Positions 1-6,300 of a stretch of 6,668 bases of DNA are shown here, piece after piece. The stretch comes from Actinomycetota bacterium (GTDB lineage Bacteria > Actinomycetota > CADDZG01 > WHSQ01). Location of the stretch: assembly GCA_013695055.1 (NCBI GenBank), contig JACDBF010000037.1:1-6668 (forward strand), given 5' to 3'. Made by a program: the position numbers and the translations under genes. The notes beneath the pieces were generated by a model. It ran no database searches, was not told the DNA's origin, and was given only the letters and a program-made list of their open reading frames with translations. The first letter of the stretch is position 1. Each line of letters starts with the position of its first letter.

Positions 1-158
1 AAGAGGATGCGACCGATCCCTCCACGGCCCTGTTCACGAGCCCGGACGCGATCGCTGGAGCAACCGAGGATTTCACCATCGACCCGCTGGACAAGGGCGA
101 CTACTACTTTCACTGCCAATACCACCCGACGATGAGCGGAACTGTCTCGGCCGACTGA
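1..158 (+). CDS. Cupredoxin (blue copper protein), C-terminal part
   Basis: The reading frame is open from the window edge (first full codon at position 3) to a TGA at 156-158, giving 51 visible residues. The end of the protein reads GDYYFHCQYHPTMSGTV, the classic last beta-hairpin of a type 1 copper domain. Cys38, His41 and Met44 (numbered from the first visible residue) form the C-x2-H-x2-M ligand loop. The short loop with Pro after His is like amicyanin rather than plastocyanin. The fourth ligand, a His nearer the N-terminus, lies outside the window, as do any signal peptide or membrane anchor. Such proteins carry single electrons or bind copper outside the cytoplasmic membrane. The gap of 191 bases to the next gene suggests a transcription unit separate from the nuo operon. 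The family is clear from the motif, but the exact role and partner cannot be read here. Confidence 0.85.
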   Translation, partial: EDATDPSTALFTSPDAIAGATEDFTIDPLDKGDYYFHCQYHPTMSGTVSAD

Positions 159-164
159 CGATTT

Positions 165-180
165 GTCGCCGGGCGGCGGC
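165..180 (+). terminator. GC-rich hairpin after the cupredoxin gene, possible terminator
   Basis: Six bases after the cupredoxin stop codon, 165-170 (gtcgcc) can pair with 175-180 (ggcggc) around a four-base loop, with one G-U pair. Only two T residues follow, so this is not a classical intrinsic terminator. Terminators without a T tract are often proposed in high-GC actinobacteria, and the position fits. The functional claim is inference. Confidence 0.3.
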
Positions 181-256
181 TTGAGATACTGCCTGCGCCG
201 CGGACGAGCCTCGACTTCTCCGAAGGGTCGCCATTACGCTTCGGCGGCAGAGGGTT

Positions 257-262
257 TAGGAT
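257..262 (+). promoter_or_regulatory. Candidate -10 box for the menJ-nuo operon
   Basis: TAGGAT at 257-262 matches the TAnnnT form of a housekeeping -10 hexamer. It lies in the only sizeable intergenic gap upstream of the operon. The hexamer 17 bases upstream (234-239, TTACGC) is a poor match to TTGACA, so the -35 element is weak or absent, which is common in high-GC bacteria. The start of transcription would fall near 268-270, leaving a leader of about 80 bases. The call is strengthened by the palindrome that begins right after the hexamer, but no start-site data support it. Confidence 0.4.
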
Positions 263-264
263 GC

Positions 265-282
265 TCGTGAAAGTTTTCACAA
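265..282 (+). promoter_or_regulatory. Rex-like (NADH/NAD+ sensing repressor) operator
   Basis: The 18 bases at 265-282 read TCGTGAA-AGTT-TTCACAA. Against the Rex operator consensus TTGTGAA-n4-TTCACAA, 13 of 14 defined positions match; the exception is C at 266. The symmetry extends to 263-284 (GCT at the left edge, AGC at the right), with 9 of 11 base pairs complementary. The site starts two bases after the candidate -10 box and would cover the transcription start, the expected place for a repressor. Rex is a known redox repressor of respiratory genes in Gram-positive bacteria. From memory, nuo is among its reported targets in Streptomyces. No rex gene is visible here, so binding is inference. 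Confidence 0.55.
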
Positions 283-333
283 GCCTCCGGCCCCCGTACG
301 CCGGCCTCATCCGGCCTTGAAGGGGCCCCGAAA

Positions 334-340
334 AGAGAGG
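334..340 (+). promoter_or_regulatory. Ribosome binding site of the menJ-like gene
   Basis: AGAGAGG at 334-340 is purine-rich, resembles the Shine-Dalgarno sequence and lies nine bases upstream of the GTG at 350. It supports that GTG as the start, with the GGGPSG dinucleotide-binding motif beginning ten residues into the protein, as is normal for this family. Confidence 0.6.
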
Positions 341-349
341 TAGTCCGCG

Positions 350-1582
350 GTGTCGACCGAGGTCGACGTTGCCATCGTTGGAGGAGGGCCTTCGGGGTCC
401 GCGGCGGCTCATTACCTTGCGTCGCGCGGGCACTCCGTTCTGGTCCTCGAGAAGAAGACCTTCCCGCGCGAAAAGACGTGCGGCGACGGCCTTACTCCGC
501 GCGCCGTAAAGGTGCTCGAGGAGATGGGCCTCGGAGAGGAGCTGGCCACCTGGGAGCGAGTCCGAGGCCTGCGCGTGCACGCCGCCGGAAAGACCCTCGA
601 GCTTGCCTTTCCCGAGCTCGAGCAATGGTGCAACTACGGTCTCGTGAAACCGCGCAAGGACCTCGACAAGATCGTGCTCGACAACGCCGAGGCGGCGGGC
701 GCCAAGGTTCTCTACGCCACCCAGGTCAAAGAGGCCATATTCGAGGACGGCATGTGCCGGGGAATCAGGGCCCGCCGGGACGGACAGCTCGAGGAGGTCC
801 GCTCCAAGTGGGTCGTGTCGGCCGAGGGCTCGGCGACCACTTTCACGCGCACGTTGGGTCGGGAGCGCAGAGCGAGCTATCCGATGGGACTCGCCGTGCG
901 TCAGTACTTTCGCTCGCCCATGGAGCATTCGGGTTGGTTCGAGGCCTACCTCGAGGTTCGCTCCGGGCCCGATTCCCTGCCCGGCTACGGTTGGGTCTTT
1001 CCCGTCGGGGACGGCACCGTCAACGCCGGGGTCGGTTTGCTGTCGACGTTCGGGGGATGGCGCGACATCAACCTCCACGATCTGCAGAGGAACTTCATCT
1101 CGCAGCTTCCCGAAGAGTGGGAAGTGAACTTCGAAACGGTGTGCTCGAAGGCGCGGGCCGGGCGGCTGTTCATGGGGCAGAGCGTGTGGCCCCCTCACGG
1201 CCCGGGCTTCGTGCTGGTCGGCGATGCAGCGGGAATGATCAACCCCTGCAACGGCGAAGGCATCGCCTATGGCTATGAGACCGGCCGCATGGCCGCACGC
1301 CACATCGACGAAGCCTTGGGGAACGGATCGAGTCCGTCGCTTTCCTCCTACACCGAAGAGATGACCGAGACCTACGGGCCCTACTATCGCCTCGGTAGGA
1401 AGTTCGTAAAGCTGATAGGGCACCCAGAGTTGATGGAAAGACTCGTGTCGATGGGGATGAGCTCGAAGCGAGTTATGGGCTTCGCGCTGACTCTGCTGGC
1501 GAATCTCGAAGACGAAAATGCACGCGGCTCGCAACAGAGGGGACTGAAAGCCTTGAAGAAGCTCGCGGAGCTTAAACCGTGA
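350..1582 (+). CDS. menJ: FAD-dependent menaquinone reductase (geranylgeranyl reductase family)
   Basis: This 410-residue flavoprotein belongs to the geranylgeranyl reductase family, which reduces isoprenoid double bonds. Visible features are an N-terminal Rossmann motif GGGPSG (residues 11-16) ending in the ribose-binding Glu34, the CGDGLTPR motif (44-51), the substrate-site motif PGYGWVFP (211-218), and the second FAD motif GDAAG (291-295) followed by NPCNGEGI. Length and these motifs agree closely with my recollection of mycobacterial MenJ (Rv0561c), which hydrogenates one isoprene unit of the menaquinone tail at the membrane. GTG at 350 is chosen for its ribosome binding site and its distance to the FAD motif. 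The stop overlaps the nuoA start by four bases (GTGA), so the gene is very likely co-transcribed with complex I. A role in archaeal-type lipid or chlorophyll side-chain reduction is less likely in this context. The family is near certain; the menaquinone substrate is inferred. Confidence 0.82.
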   Translation: MSTEVDVAIVGGGPSGSAAAHYLASRGHSVLVLEKKTFPREKTCGDGLTPRAVKVLEEMGLGEELATWERVRGLRVHAAGKTLELAFPELEQWCNYGLVKPRKDLDKIVLDNAEAAGAKVLYATQVKEAIFEDGMCRGIRARRDGQLEEVRSKWVVSAEGSATTFTRTLGRERRASYPMGLAVRQYFRSPMEHSGWFEAYLEVRSGPDSLPGYGWVFPVGDGTVNAGVGLLSTFGGWRDINLHDLQRNFISQLPEEWEVNFETVCSKARAGRLFMGQSVWPPHGPGFVLVGDAAGMINPCNGEGIAYGYETGRMAARHIDEALGNGSSPSLSSYTEEMTETYGPYYRLGRKFVKLIGHPELMERLVSMGMSSKRVMGFALTLLANLEDENARGSQQRGLKALKKLAELKP

Positions 1583-1944
1583 CTCTCGGCGCGTATCTTC
1601 CGATCTTGTTTCTCGTGATCCTCTCGACCGCGTTCGCGGTTCTTTCGATCGTGGCCGCCTCCAAGCTGTCTCCCCGCAATTGGACTGCGGCTAAGAGGAC
1701 GGCATACGAATCCGGGATAGTGCCAGAGCACGACATCGAGCGCGAACGGTTCCCGGTCAAGTTCTATCTCGTTGCAATGCTGTTCATTATTTTCGACATC
1801 GAGACGGTCTTCTTGTATCCGTGGGCGGTGGCATTCGAGGACCTCAAGCTGTTCGGCCTCATCGAGATGCTTGCCTTTATAGCGATTCTTCTGGCGGCGT
1901 ACGTGTATGTGTGGAGAAGGGGCGGCCTCGAATGGGCGGAGTGA
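1579..1944 (+). CDS. nuoA: NADH-quinone oxidoreductase subunit A
   Basis: NuoA (ND3 homologue) is a small membrane subunit of complex I next to the quinone cavity. The 121-residue protein has three predicted membrane helices, at about residues 5-27, 62-85 and 90-112. The loop between the first two carries YESG (43-46), and the second helix begins with the family signature RFPVKFYLVAML and contains the conserved acidic pair Asp73 and Glu75 (FDIE). It ends with WRRGGLEW, as I recall for actinobacterial NuoA. Start is GTG at 1579 inside the menJ stop (GTGA), with CGGAG at 1566-1570 eight bases upstream, so translation is probably coupled. The loop position that is Cys in mitochondrial ND3 (YECG) is Ser45 here, as in E. 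coli. Assignment is secure. Confidence 0.97.
   Translation: MTLGAYLPILFLVILSTAFAVLSIVAASKLSPRNWTAAKRTAYESGIVPEHDIERERFPVKFYLVAMLFIIFDIETVFLYPWAVAFEDLKLFGLIEMLAFIAILLAAYVYVWRRGGLEWAE
1913..1922 (+). promoter_or_regulatory. Ribosome binding site that sets the nuoB start
   Basis: GGAGAAGGGG at 1913-1922 lies inside the nuoA coding region, nine bases before ATG 1932. It is too far (18 bases) from the alternative GTG at 1941, which would overlap the nuoA stop as GTGA. This favours the ATG, although ribosome re-initiation at the GTG cannot be excluded. Confidence 0.5.
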
Positions 1945-2423
1945 GCGATGCTATCGGCGCCAATTTTGTGACCGCGCGCTTGGACAAGCTAGTCAACTGG
2001 GCGCGTAAGTCGTCGTTGTGGCCGGTTACGTTCGGCTTGGCGTGTTGTGCGATCGAGATGATTTCGACCACGATGCCGCGCTACGACCTGGCTCGTTTCG
2101 GTATGGAAGCGTTTCGCGCGTCTCCCCGGCAGGCGGACTTGATGATCGTCTCCGGGCGCGTGTCACAGAAGATGGCTCCGGTGTTGAGGCAAATCTACGA
2201 TCAGATGACCGAGCCCAAGTGGGTCATATCTATGGGCGCGTGCGCGTCGTCCGGTGGAGTCTTCAACAACTACGCTTTGGTGCAAGGCGTCGACCAGATA
2301 GTCCCTGTTGATATCTACGTACCGGGGTGCCCTCCTCGACCCGAGATGCTGATCGACGGCATCATGCTGCTCCACGAGACCATCTCCAAAGGCGATTACG
2401 ACGCAAGCCGGGTGGCAGGTTGA
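1932..2423 (+). CDS. nuoB: NADH-quinone oxidoreductase subunit B (cluster N2)
   Basis: NuoB holds the terminal [4Fe-4S] cluster N2, which passes electrons to quinone at the NuoB-NuoD interface. From ATG 1932 the protein has 163 residues. The four cluster ligands are all present: the adjacent Cys38-Cys39 in GLACCAIEM, Cys104 in MGACASSGG and Cys133 in PGCPPRPE. The family core ARFGMEAFRASPRQADLMIV (54-73) is intact. The reading frame also stays open upstream to an ATG at 1821, but that part is nuoA read in another frame and has no NuoB similarity. GTG 1941 is the alternative start, three codons later. The gene overlaps nuoA by 13 bases and its TGA overlaps the nuoC start by four. Function is secure; the exact start is uncertain by three codons. 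Confidence 0.96.
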   Translation: MGGVSDAIGANFVTARLDKLVNWARKSSLWPVTFGLACCAIEMISTTMPRYDLARFGMEAFRASPRQADLMIVSGRVSQKMAPVLRQIYDQMTEPKWVISMGACASSGGVFNNYALVQGVDQIVPVDIYVPGCPPRPEMLIDGIMLLHETISKGDYDASRVAG

Positions 2424-2998
2424 CGGGTTGGATCGAGTCGGATCGGTGGGCCGAGCGCGCGCGCGAGCTGCGAGATGAGGGCTGGATGCTCATGGATCTC
2501 TGCGGCCTTGACCGAAGCGGTTTGGGCCGAAGCGTGGTGAACGCGGGCGGCGCCGGTACGGCGGGAGCGGGTTTTCGAAACGCCGAGGGTACGGGCGGCC
2601 TCTACGGCCCCCGATTCGAGGTGGTGGTGCAGCTACTCCATGCCCTCAAGAAGGAGCGAATGACTCTGCACGTGAACGCCGCCGGTGATCCCCCCACGGT
2701 CCCATCGGTGGTGGAGGTGTGGCCCACGGCCAACTTCTTGGAGCGCGAAGCATTCGACATGTTCGGAATCCAGTTCGAAGGTCACCCTCATCTCACGCGC
2801 ATTCTCATGCCCGACGACTGGGAAGGCCACCCGCTCCGCAAGGACTACGGGGTGGGCAAGGTCCCTGTGGAATTCATATCCCAACCTCTCATGCAGATCG
2901 ACTCTCCCGGACAGTCGCCGGAAACGGTCGCGGCGGAGCGATCCGTCGACGAGCTGGGTCAGTCGGGACCGCCTCTTCGAACCGTCGAGGAGGGATAG
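2420..2998 (+). CDS. nuoC: NADH-quinone oxidoreductase subunit C (30 kDa subunit)
   Basis: NuoC is a peripheral-arm subunit that packs against NuoD and has no cofactor. With a TTG start at 2420 (TTGA overlap with the nuoB stop) it has 192 residues. The 30 kDa signature is clear: EREAFDMFGI (108-117), GHPHLTRILMPDDWEGHP (121-138) and LRKDY (139-143). The first strand (WMLMDLCGLD, 22-31) and the next strand (RFEVVVQLL, 65-73) are separated by a Gly/Ala/Asn-rich stretch at about 33-63 that is longer than the loop I expect. A tail of about 40 residues follows the conserved VPVEF. The TTG has only a modest upstream GGGTGG (2410-2415). The next in-frame ATG, at 2486, would remove the first strand, and the upstream ATG 2327 lies deep in nuoB. 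Function is secure; the start is likely but not proven. Confidence 0.94.
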   Translation: MTGWIESDRWAERARELRDEGWMLMDLCGLDRSGLGRSVVNAGGAGTAGAGFRNAEGTGGLYGPRFEVVVQLLHALKKERMTLHVNAAGDPPTVPSVVEVWPTANFLEREAFDMFGIQFEGHPHLTRILMPDDWEGHPLRKDYGVGKVPVEFISQPLMQIDSPGQSPETVAAERSVDELGQSGPPLRTVEEG

Positions 2999-4233
2999 TG
3001 AGCGCAGCGACCGGCGTCATCAAGGACCTCGAGGAGCGCGGGCACGGAGCCTTCGTTGAAAACGTCGACGACGACCGCATGGTCATCAACATGGGCCCCG
3101 TCCATCCGGCGACGCACGGGGTTTTGCGGCTGCTGCTCGAGCTCGACGGCGAAACCGTCATTTCGTGTGAACCGATCATCGGCTACCTGCACACGGGCAT
3201 GGAAAAGGAGTGTGAGGATCAGAACTGGCGCTCTGCGGTAACCATCGTGACGCGTATGGATTACCTCGCGCCATTTTTCAACGAGCAGGCTTATTCGTTG
3301 GCAGTGGAGTCCTTGTTGGGCGTCGAGGTGCCGCCGCGCGGCAAGTACATCCGAACATTGATGGCCGAGCTCAACCGCCTGTCGTCGCACTTCGTGTGGT
3401 TTGGTACCCAGGCGCTCGACATGGGGGCGATGTCGGGAATGTTCTACGGATTCAGAGAACGCGAGGTTGTCCTCGACTTCTTCGAGATGGTGACGGGACT
3501 CCGCATGAATCATAACTACATCATCCCGGGCGGCGTGTGGGAAGACCTGCCCGCCGAATGGGAGCCGGTGTGCCGACGGATCGCTGAGATCGTTCCTAAC
3601 CGCATCGACGAGTACGAGGAGCTGCTCTCGCGCAATCCCATCTACCTCGAGCGCACGCGCGGGGTCGGGGTCTTGTCGTCTTCGGACGCCGGTGCGTTGG
3701 GTGCGACTGGGCCCATGGCTCGCGCCGCGGGTGTGGATTGGGACCTGAGAAGAGACGTGGCCTATGACGCGTACGGCGACCTCGATTTCGATGTCCCGCT
3801 CAGGACCGACGGTGACGTCTACGCGCGCTACGAGGTGCGCATGGCGGAGATGCGGGAATCCATCCGGTTGATTCGCCAGCTCATCGACGGGATGCCCAGC
3901 GGCGACTACAAGAATATGGACACCAAGCTCACGCCCCCTCCCAGATCCGAGCTCAACCGCTCGATGGAGGCGGTGATCCACCACTTCAAATTGGTGACGC
4001 AGGGATACACGGTTCCGGCCGGCGAGGTCTACAGGGCGGTCGAGTCGCCGCGCGGCGAGCTCGGCGTCTATGCAGTCTCTGATGGCGGCACGTCGCCTTA
4101 TCGCCTGCGAGTGCGCGATCCGTCATTCGTCAATCTGCAGTGCTTGCCCGTCATGACCCTTGGCGGACTGGTTGCTGATCTCATTGCCGCGATCGCATCG
4201 ATCGATCCGGTCATGGGAGGAGTCGACCGATGA
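2998..4233 (+). CDS. nuoD: NADH-quinone oxidoreductase subunit D (49 kDa subunit)
   Basis: NuoD forms most of the quinone-reduction site with NuoB. From GTG 2998 the protein has 411 residues, close to bacterial stand-alone NuoD (about 400). The N-terminal signature GPVHPATHGVLR (33-44) contains His36 and His40, the latter matching the quinone-headgroup His of the Thermus subunit. Tyr89 in TRMDYLAPF matches its partner Tyr. HTGMEK (65-70), the MAELNRLSSH stretch and the C-terminal DPVMGGVDR are all as expected for the 49 kDa family, itself related to the large subunit of [NiFe] hydrogenases. The start overlaps the nuoC stop by one base (TAGTG), and GAGGAGGG at 2987-2994 is a strong but close ribosome binding site. 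The open frame upstream to 2719 is nuoC in another frame. NuoC and NuoD are separate here, unlike the fused E. coli protein. Confidence 0.97.
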   Translation: MSAATGVIKDLEERGHGAFVENVDDDRMVINMGPVHPATHGVLRLLLELDGETVISCEPIIGYLHTGMEKECEDQNWRSAVTIVTRMDYLAPFFNEQAYSLAVESLLGVEVPPRGKYIRTLMAELNRLSSHFVWFGTQALDMGAMSGMFYGFREREVVLDFFEMVTGLRMNHNYIIPGGVWEDLPAEWEPVCRRIAEIVPNRIDEYEELLSRNPIYLERTRGVGVLSSSDAGALGATGPMARAAGVDWDLRRDVAYDAYGDLDFDVPLRTDGDVYARYEVRMAEMRESIRLIRQLIDGMPSGDYKNMDTKLTPPPRSELNRSMEAVIHHFKLVTQGYTVPAGEVYRAVESPRGELGVYAVSDGGTSPYRLRVRDPSFVNLQCLPVMTLGGLVADLIAAIASIDPVMGGVDR

Positions 4234-4928
4234 GGCACGAGGGAGCGGCCGTAGAGGCGCGGGCGTTGTCCGACGAGCAGCGCGAGACCGCCCTCAAGCT
4301 GGTCGCGAAGTATCCGAATCCGCGTTCCGCGATCCTCCCCCTTTTGTTTCTGGTGCAGTCCGTAGAGGGCTACGTCACCGAGACGGGCATGCGGGAGGTC
4401 GCCGGGATCATCGGGCTCGAGCCCGCGCAAGTGCTGGCCACGGCGAGCTTCTACACGATGCTCAAGAAGGCGCCGCAAGGTGACTACCTGATCTCGGTAT
4501 GCCGCAACATCGCGTGCACGCATCTCGGCGGGCGCAAAGTGATCGCCGCGCTCGAGGACCGTCTAGGTGTAACCGCCGGGGAAACGACCGAAGACGGCAA
4601 GTTCACCTTGGAGTCCGCCGAGTGCCTCGCCACTTGCGACGGGGCCCCCAGCCTGCAAGTGAACTACGAGGATTTCTACCGCATGTCGGCCGTGGAGGCG
4701 GTAGCGCTGGTCGGTCGGCTGGAGCGCGGCGAGCAGGTGACCAGCTTTCGCGGCGAAGCCGTAAAGAGCGCGCGTGAGATCTCATACGAGACTGCCGTCG
4801 CGGGGCTCCAGGCGCCGGGGACTGCGGGGGAGCTCTCGGAGCGCACCATCGGTGGCGAGTCCCCGCGCAGCGACACTGCCCCTGGAACGCGTCCCAAAGA
4901 AACGGGCGAAGGGTCGCCGAATGCCTGA
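4230..4928 (+). CDS. nuoE: NADH-quinone oxidoreductase subunit E (24 kDa, cluster N1a)
   Basis: NuoE carries the [2Fe-2S] cluster N1a beside the FMN of NuoF. The 232-residue protein starts at ATG 4230, overlapping the nuoD stop as ATGA, with GGGAGGAG at 4215-4222 seven bases upstream. The thioredoxin-like domain has all four ligands in the canonical spacing: Cys91-x4-Cys96 and Cys132-x3-Cys136. The preceding helical domain includes the family's GYV and ATASFYTMLKK segments (about 47-80). After about residue 178 the sequence loses family similarity and becomes a tail rich in Gly, Ser, Thr, Pro, Glu and Ala, about 55 residues long, likely disordered. Bacterial NuoE is often 160-180 residues, so the tail is an extension. 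Its last codons overlap nuoF by eight bases. Function is secure. Confidence 0.96.
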   Translation: MRHEGAAVEARALSDEQRETALKLVAKYPNPRSAILPLLFLVQSVEGYVTETGMREVAGIIGLEPAQVLATASFYTMLKKAPQGDYLISVCRNIACTHLGGRKVIAALEDRLGVTAGETTEDGKFTLESAECLATCDGAPSLQVNYEDFYRMSAVEAVALVGRLERGEQVTSFRGEAVKSAREISYETAVAGLQAPGTAGELSERTIGGESPRSDTAPGTRPKETGEGSPNA

Positions 4929-6300
4929 AGAGGTGCGCATCGTTACCCGGCGGCTGCACGAGTTTCCCGAGGACTCGTGGAGGATCGAGCGGGCCCTCGA
5001 TGACGGCGCGTATGAATCCGCCCGTAAGACCATCACCTCCATGACCCCCGACGAGGTGGTGGCGGTCGTGAAGGACTCGGGCCTGCGAGGGCGCGGCGGG
5101 GCAGGGTTTCCCACGGGCATGAAATGGTCGTTCGTGCCCAAGGACGTATTTCCCAAGTTCATCGTCGTGAACCACGACGAAGGCGAGCCGTGCACGTTCA
5201 AGGACCGTCAGCTCGCCGAAGAGGATCCTCATCAGCTTCTCGAGGGTATTGCCATCGCGGCCTGGGCTAACCAGGCGACGAAGGCTTTCATCTATTGCCG
5301 CGGGGAGTTCGCGCTGGGCTCGCGTCGCCTCGACCGCGCCATCAACGATGCTTACGAGCGAGGCTTTCTCGGCAAGGGCATCTTCGGATCCGATTTCGAC
5401 CTCGACATAATCCTGCATCGCGGGGCGGGCGCGTACATCTGTGGAGAAGAATCCGCGCTGCTCGACTCCCTCGAAGGCTTTAGAGGACAACCGCGGCTCC
5501 GGCCTCCGTTTCCCGCGGTCAAAGGGCTCTACGGCCGGCCGACGGTGGTCAACAACACGGAGACGCTGTCCGCACTGCCTTCATTGCTCGAGAACGGCGC
5601 CGAGTGGTTCCGTCGGCTAGGAACGGAGAGGTCTCCGGGGACCAAGATCCTGTCCGTCTCGGGCCACGTCAACCGGCCCGCCAATTACGAGGTACCTCTA
5701 GGCACGTCGCTCGCGGACGTGCTAACGCTCGCGGGCGGCATGCTCGACGGCAAGGCGCCGAAGGCCATCATTCCGGGCGGAGCAAGCGCTCCTCTTCTCA
5801 CGTCTACAGATGTCGCCGTCGACTTCGACTCGCTCAAGGAAGCCGGAACCATGCTGGGTTCGGGCTCCATCGTGTTCATGGATGAGACGACCTGCATGGT
5901 AAGGAACGCTCTCGTGACTCTCGAGTTCTTCGAGCACGAGTCTTGCGGCAAGTGCACACCTTGTCGAGAGGGCACATGGTGGGCGGTCAAGGTTCTCGAA
6001 CGTATAGAGCATGGCGAAGGACGCGACGAAGACATGGACTTGCTGATCGATATCGCCAATGGCATCGACGGCCGCGCGTTTTGCCCGCTTGGAGACGCGG
6101 CATCGTGGGCGCTTCGCTCCAACGTGAAGCTTTTCCGCGACGAGTTCGAACGCCATGTGAGCGAGGGTCGGTGTCCCTTCGATGGCGAGCTCGTGGGGGT
6201 GAGCGGGAGCCCCGCCCGCCACGAGGGTTTGGGAGGCTCGGGCACGGCGCCACAACCGGGGGCTGGAATGCCTTCTGACGCAGAGCCCGAGGGGAACTGA
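4921..6300 (+). CDS. nuoF: NADH-quinone oxidoreductase subunit F (51 kDa, FMN and NADH site)
   Basis: NuoF oxidises NADH: it binds NADH and FMN and passes electrons through [4Fe-4S] cluster N3. From ATG 4921 it has 459 residues. GRGGAGFPTGMKW (57-69) is the glycine-rich nucleotide motif, followed by NHDEGEPCTFKDR. GAGAYICGEE (168-177) is the second family signature. The N3 ligands are Cys342, Cys345 and Cys348 (SCGKCTPCREG) and Cys388 (AFCPLGD). A tail of about 35 residues rich in Gly, Pro and Ser follows the conserved CPFDG. GAAGGG at 4908-4913 lies seven bases before the ATG, and the gene overlaps nuoE by eight bases. Upstream in-frame sequence to 4774 is nuoE in another frame. NADP-dependent hydrogenase or formate dehydrogenase diaphorase subunits share these motifs, but the nuo order excludes them. 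Confidence 0.97.
   Translation: MPEEVRIVTRRLHEFPEDSWRIERALDDGAYESARKTITSMTPDEVVAVVKDSGLRGRGGAGFPTGMKWSFVPKDVFPKFIVVNHDEGEPCTFKDRQLAEEDPHQLLEGIAIAAWANQATKAFIYCRGEFALGSRRLDRAINDAYERGFLGKGIFGSDFDLDIILHRGAGAYICGEESALLDSLEGFRGQPRLRPPFPAVKGLYGRPTVVNNTETLSALPSLLENGAEWFRRLGTERSPGTKILSVSGHVNRPANYEVPLGTSLADVLTLAGGMLDGKAPKAIIPGGASAPLLTSTDVAVDFDSLKEAGTMLGSGSIVFMDETTCMVRNALVTLEFFEHESCGKCTPCREGTWWAVKVLERIEHGEGRDEDMDLLIDIANGIDGRAFCPLGDAASWALRSNVKLFRDEFERHVSEGRCPFDGELVGVSGSPARHEGLGGSGTAPQPGAGMPSDAEPEGN

Noticed and set aside
303..329. Inverted repeats (GGCC at 303-306 and 313-316; GGGGCCCC at 322-329) as a terminator or attenuator before menJ
   Set aside because: They are short, chance-level palindromes in GC-rich DNA with no T tract and no leader peptide, and they lie within the expected leader of a transcribed operon.
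110..1534. A 474-codon open frame on the - strand opposite menJ
   Set aside because: The + strand frame has clear FAD motifs and a full-length family match. The antisense frame has no recognisable motif and is explained by GC-rich codon periodicity; it also runs across the intergenic gap and into the cupredoxin gene.
1..1582. Reading the plastocyanin-like protein plus geranylgeranyl reductase as photosynthesis genes
   Set aside because: The copper loop is amicyanin-like, the reductase resembles MenJ, and the adjoining complex I has the NADH module NuoE-F-G, which photosynthetic NDH-1 of cyanobacteria lacks.
1821..1931. N-terminal extension of nuoB from ATG 1821
   Set aside because: The extra residues are nuoA read in another frame and do not resemble NuoB. 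A good ribosome binding site precedes ATG 1932.
2719..2997. N-terminal extension of nuoD from ATG 2719
   Set aside because: This stretch is the conserved 30 kDa signature of nuoC in another frame. GTG 2998 gives the normal NuoD length.
2959..3984. A 341-codon open frame on the - strand opposite nuoD
   Set aside because: It lies within the conserved NuoD coding region, shows no family motif and has His/Arg/Val-rich composition typical of antisense reading of GC-rich genes.
4774..4920. N-terminal extension of nuoF from ATG 4774
   Set aside because: It would overlap the nuoE tail by more than 150 bases and has no NuoF similarity. ATG 4921 has a ribosome binding site at the right spacing.
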